This document shows positions 13,720-14,797 of a stretch of 14,797 nt of DNA, one piece after another (the first letter of the stretch is position 1; every line of letters starts with the position of its first letter). A model generated the notes under the pieces. That model was not told where the DNA came from. It did no database searches and saw only the letters and a program-made list of their open reading frames with translations. The position numbers were made by a program, and so were the translations under genes. The stretch comes from Clostridiaceae bacterium. GTDB taxonomy: Bacteria; Bacillota; Clostridia; Oscillospirales; Acutalibacteraceae. The stretch covers positions 1 to 14,797 of the forward strand of contig CAJGCL010000046.1 of NCBI GenBank assembly GCA_904501675.1, read 5' to 3'.

Positions 13720-14797
13720 GTCTTGTGAAAATTCTTGTTGACGGTAAAGAAATTATTGCCGATACTGAGAAAACCCTCCTTGATAATATACTTGAAAGCG
13801 GAACATATATCCCTCACTTGTGTCATAATAAAGAACTTGAAAGTTATGGCGGATGCGGTCTCTGTATTGTTATGGTTGATGGTATCAAAAAAACGTTAAG
13901 AGCTTGTTCTACTGCGGTTTCCGAGGGTATGAGCGTTACAACGTCAACCTCTGAAATTGAAAAAAGCAGAGCTGCAACTCTTAAGCTTTTGATGTCCGAC
14001 CACAGTGGCGATTGTAAGGCGCCTTGCTTTATGGCTTGCCCTACTCATCAGGATATCCAAGGATATGTTGGTCTTATTGCCAATGGCTTTACACAAGAAG
14101 CGCTTGAACTTATAAAAAAGGATAATCCTCTTCCTGCATCAATAGGTAGAGTTTGTCCTCATCCATGTGAAGAACAGTGCCGCAGAAAATATGTTGAAGG
14201 TGCAGTTTCGATATGCGCCCTCAAACGTTTTGCCGCAGATGAGAATATGGAGTATATTCCTAAGTGTGCTGATAAAAACGGTAAGAAAATTGCTGTTGTA
14301 GGAGCAGGTCCTGCAGGCCTTTCCTGCGCATATTTTCTTGCTGTGAAAGGCTATAGTGTAACAATTTTTGAAGCGGAGGAGAAGGCTGGCGGTATGCTCC
14401 GCTTCGGTATACCTGCATACCGTTTACCCAAAAGTATTCTTCAAAAAGAAATTGAATGTATTGAAAAAATGGGAGTTCAGATTTGCTACTCTCAGAAGCT
14501 AGGCAGAGATTTTACTATTGAATCTCTCAAAACGCAGTATGATGCGGTTTTTGTCGGTATCGGTGCGTGGAAAGCCTGGAATCTTGGTTGCGAGGGCGAT
14601 AATGCAGAGGGCGTTATTGGCGGTATAGATATGCTCTATAAGGTAGCTAATGGCGCAGATGCTCCTATAGGTGAAAATGTTTGCGTTGTAGGCGGCGGTA
14701 ATACTGCAATTGATGCTGTAAGAACTGCGGTGCGTCTTGGCGCAGAAAATGTTACTCTCGTTTACAGAAGAACAGAGAAAGAAATGCCTGCAGAGGA
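13716..14797 (+). CDS. NuoG-type ferredoxin fused to a GltD/NfnB-like flavoprotein (truncated by window edge)
   Basis: The ORF is open to the window end, with 360 residues visible. Residues 1-75 are a [2Fe-2S] domain with C36, C47, C50 and C64 (Cx10CxxCx13C, the NuoG/HydA spacing). Residues 95-170 hold a GltD-type [4Fe-4S] region with C100, C104, C108, C147, C151 and C155. From about 190 an FAD-binding fold starts (GAGPAGLSCA, 196-205), followed by GGMLRFGIPAYRLP (225-238) and a second Rossmann motif VVGGGNTAID (324-333), which in this family binds NAD(P)H. The ATG overlaps the NuoF-like stop, with GGGAGGG upstream. The unseen C-terminus might carry a hydrogenase or molybdopterin domain. NADPH use is inferred from GltD relatives. 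Confidence 0.92.
   Translation, partial: MSLVKILVDGKEIIADTEKTLLDNILESGTYIPHLCHNKELESYGGCGLCIVMVDGIKKTLRACSTAVSEGMSVTTSTSEIEKSRAATLKLLMSDHSGDCKAPCFMACPTHQDIQGYVGLIANGFTQEALELIKKDNPLPASIGRVCPHPCEEQCRRKYVEGAVSICALKRFAADENMEYIPKCADKNGKKIAVVGAGPAGLSCAYFLAVKGYSVTIFEAEEKAGGMLRFGIPAYRLPKSILQKEIECIEKMGVQICYSQKLGRDFTIESLKTQYDAVFVGIGAWKAWNLGCEGDNAEGVIGGIDMLYKVANGADAPIGENVCVVGGGNTAIDAVRTAVRLGAENVTLVYRRTEKEMPAE

Overview
The window looks like a chromosomal segment of a spore-forming, low-to-moderate GC Gram-positive bacterium of the class Clostridia, probably a gut-type Oscillospiraceae or Lachnospiraceae relative. The evidence is a SpoVAD gene, a T-box riboswitch, AGGAGG-type ribosome binding sites, many U-tailed intrinsic terminators, a clostridial-style NuoE/NuoF oxidoreductase operon and a carbohydrate-fermenting gene set. 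No phage genes, conjugation genes, transposase genes or CRISPR arrays are visible. The species cannot be named from the sequence.

Layout. Positions 1-430 hold a tRNA-Pro(CGG) unit on the minus strand. It has its own terminator (30-73), a strong promoter (395-423) and, in between, a broken second copy of the tRNA 5' half split by a hairpin-rich insert. A calcineurin-like metallophosphoesterase follows (626-1774, +). A T-box leader (about 1826-2095), reading as a Phe (UUC) specifier, then controls a phenylacetate-CoA ligase gene (paaK) and a tandem-ACT protein. An AP-endonuclease-2/xylose-isomerase-like TIM-barrel enzyme lies just past an intrinsic terminator (3947-4810, +). It converges on fucO (lactaldehyde reductase, -), which diverges from a GH125 exo-alpha-mannosidase (6219-7493, +).

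Next, on the minus strand, come spoVAD and an uncatalogued 49-residue ORF that starts 9 bases after it. Divergent from these are a 130-residue unknown protein and a membrane-anchored DNA/RNA non-specific endonuclease with a Cys/His-rich tail. A 16-bp hairpin terminator and a 274-bp MITE-like element separate this pair from a HAD phosphatase (-). The MITE lies inside the HAD stop codon and rebuilds it. The window ends in a tightly coupled operon (11489 to beyond the edge, +): a NuoE-like [2Fe-2S] subunit, a NuoF-like NADH/FMN/Fe-S subunit and a truncated fusion of a NuoG-type ferredoxin domain with a GltD/NfnB-type flavoprotein.

How the genes work together. Most units are small and separately promoted, so this is largely ordinary core genome. 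The PaaK-ACT pair fits aromatic amino-acid or phenylacetate metabolism, sensed through charging of tRNA-Phe. FucO re-oxidises NADH by reducing aldehydes. GH125 trims alpha-mannosides, and the TIM-barrel enzyme may act on a related sugar. The terminal operon is an NAD(P)H/ferredoxin electron-transfer module, possibly bifurcating, whose catalytic partner (hydrogenase or formate dehydrogenase) is probably outside the window. The most unusual items are the stop-codon MITE, the split tRNA remnant, the small protein after spoVAD, the nuclease and its coupled partner, and the architecture of the redox operon.
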